This document shows, one piece after another, positions 63,855 through 64,000 of a stretch of 64,000 nucleotides of DNA (its first letter is position 1; every line of letters begins with the position of its first letter). The notes under the pieces were generated by a model. It ran no database searches, was not told the DNA's origin, and was given only the letters and a program-made list of their open reading frames with translations. The translations under genes were made by a program, and so were the position numbers. The stretch is from Pontibacter pudoricolor (GTDB lineage Bacteria; Bacteroidota; Bacteroidia; Cytophagales; Hymenobacteraceae). Location: NCBI RefSeq assembly GCF_010092985.1, contig NZ_CP048106.1:434001-498000 (forward strand), in the 5' to 3' direction.

Positions 63855-64000
63855 TGTAATTTGGTTATATAAAAACCATAGTGTTGCTGGTTAATAAGTG
63901 CAGCAACTAAACTATAGTTGGTTATGGATACACGATAAGCGTGCCGCAAGGTATGTAGCAACTTGCCAGTTATAAATGAGCAGCATCAGCCCAAAAAATG

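Overview
The window looks like chromosomal DNA of a Cytophagales-type Bacteroidota, most like the Hymenobacteraceae (Pontibacter and relatives); this placement is inference. The evidence is type IX secretion C-terminal sorting domains on two large secreted proteins, Bacteroidota-type promoter boxes (TAnnTTTG, best seen before pdhC), many lipoproteins, a complete ebo gene cluster, menaquinone genes and non-Shine-Dalgarno starts. I saw no rRNA, tRNA, CRISPR array, phage or transposase gene.

Layout. 1-6.2 kb: two large T9SS cargo proteins facing each other, a PQQ-type sugar dehydrogenase cut by the window edge and a beta-helix/PA14 protein. 6.9-21.2 kb: an exopolysaccharide locus, mostly on the minus strand (GT4, Wza export lipoprotein, Wzc tyrosine kinase, Wzx flippase, Wzy polymerase, two glycosyltransferases, membrane-anchored beta-helix protein, GT61), with a polysaccharide deacetylase and a methyltransferase at its upstream edge. 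Together these would build, polymerise, export and trim one surface polysaccharide. 21.3-25.6 kb: small proteins plus two haem genes (hemJ, hemN). 25.8-32.8 kb: mixed accessory genes, including an AT-rich two-gene island, a D-threonine-aldolase-like enzyme, a Gly/Tyr-rich reading frame interrupted by one amber codon, lipoproteins and an SDR. 32.9-39.5 kb: a six-gene operon that I read as eboABCDEF. 39.8-64 kb: mostly housekeeping genes: mug, a transglutaminase-like protein, a GT35-like glucan phosphorylase, a menaquinone operon, pdhC, GH15, hslV, a deoxyhypusine-synthase-like protein, an ABC-F ATPase, an M48 protease and queD with a large unrecognised partner.

Two genome-scale patterns lie over the genes. 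First, the palindrome CTATAG, usually within AACTATAGTT, occurs at a density far above chance in genes and spacers alike. Second, four long intergenic regions (about 23.4-24.1, 40.4-41.2, 44.3-45.1 and 59.2-59.7 kb) carry the same mosaic of short repeat modules in the same order, joined at CTATAG motifs; three of the four lie between convergent genes. Several intrinsic terminators are unusually long perfect palindromes, up to 58 bp.
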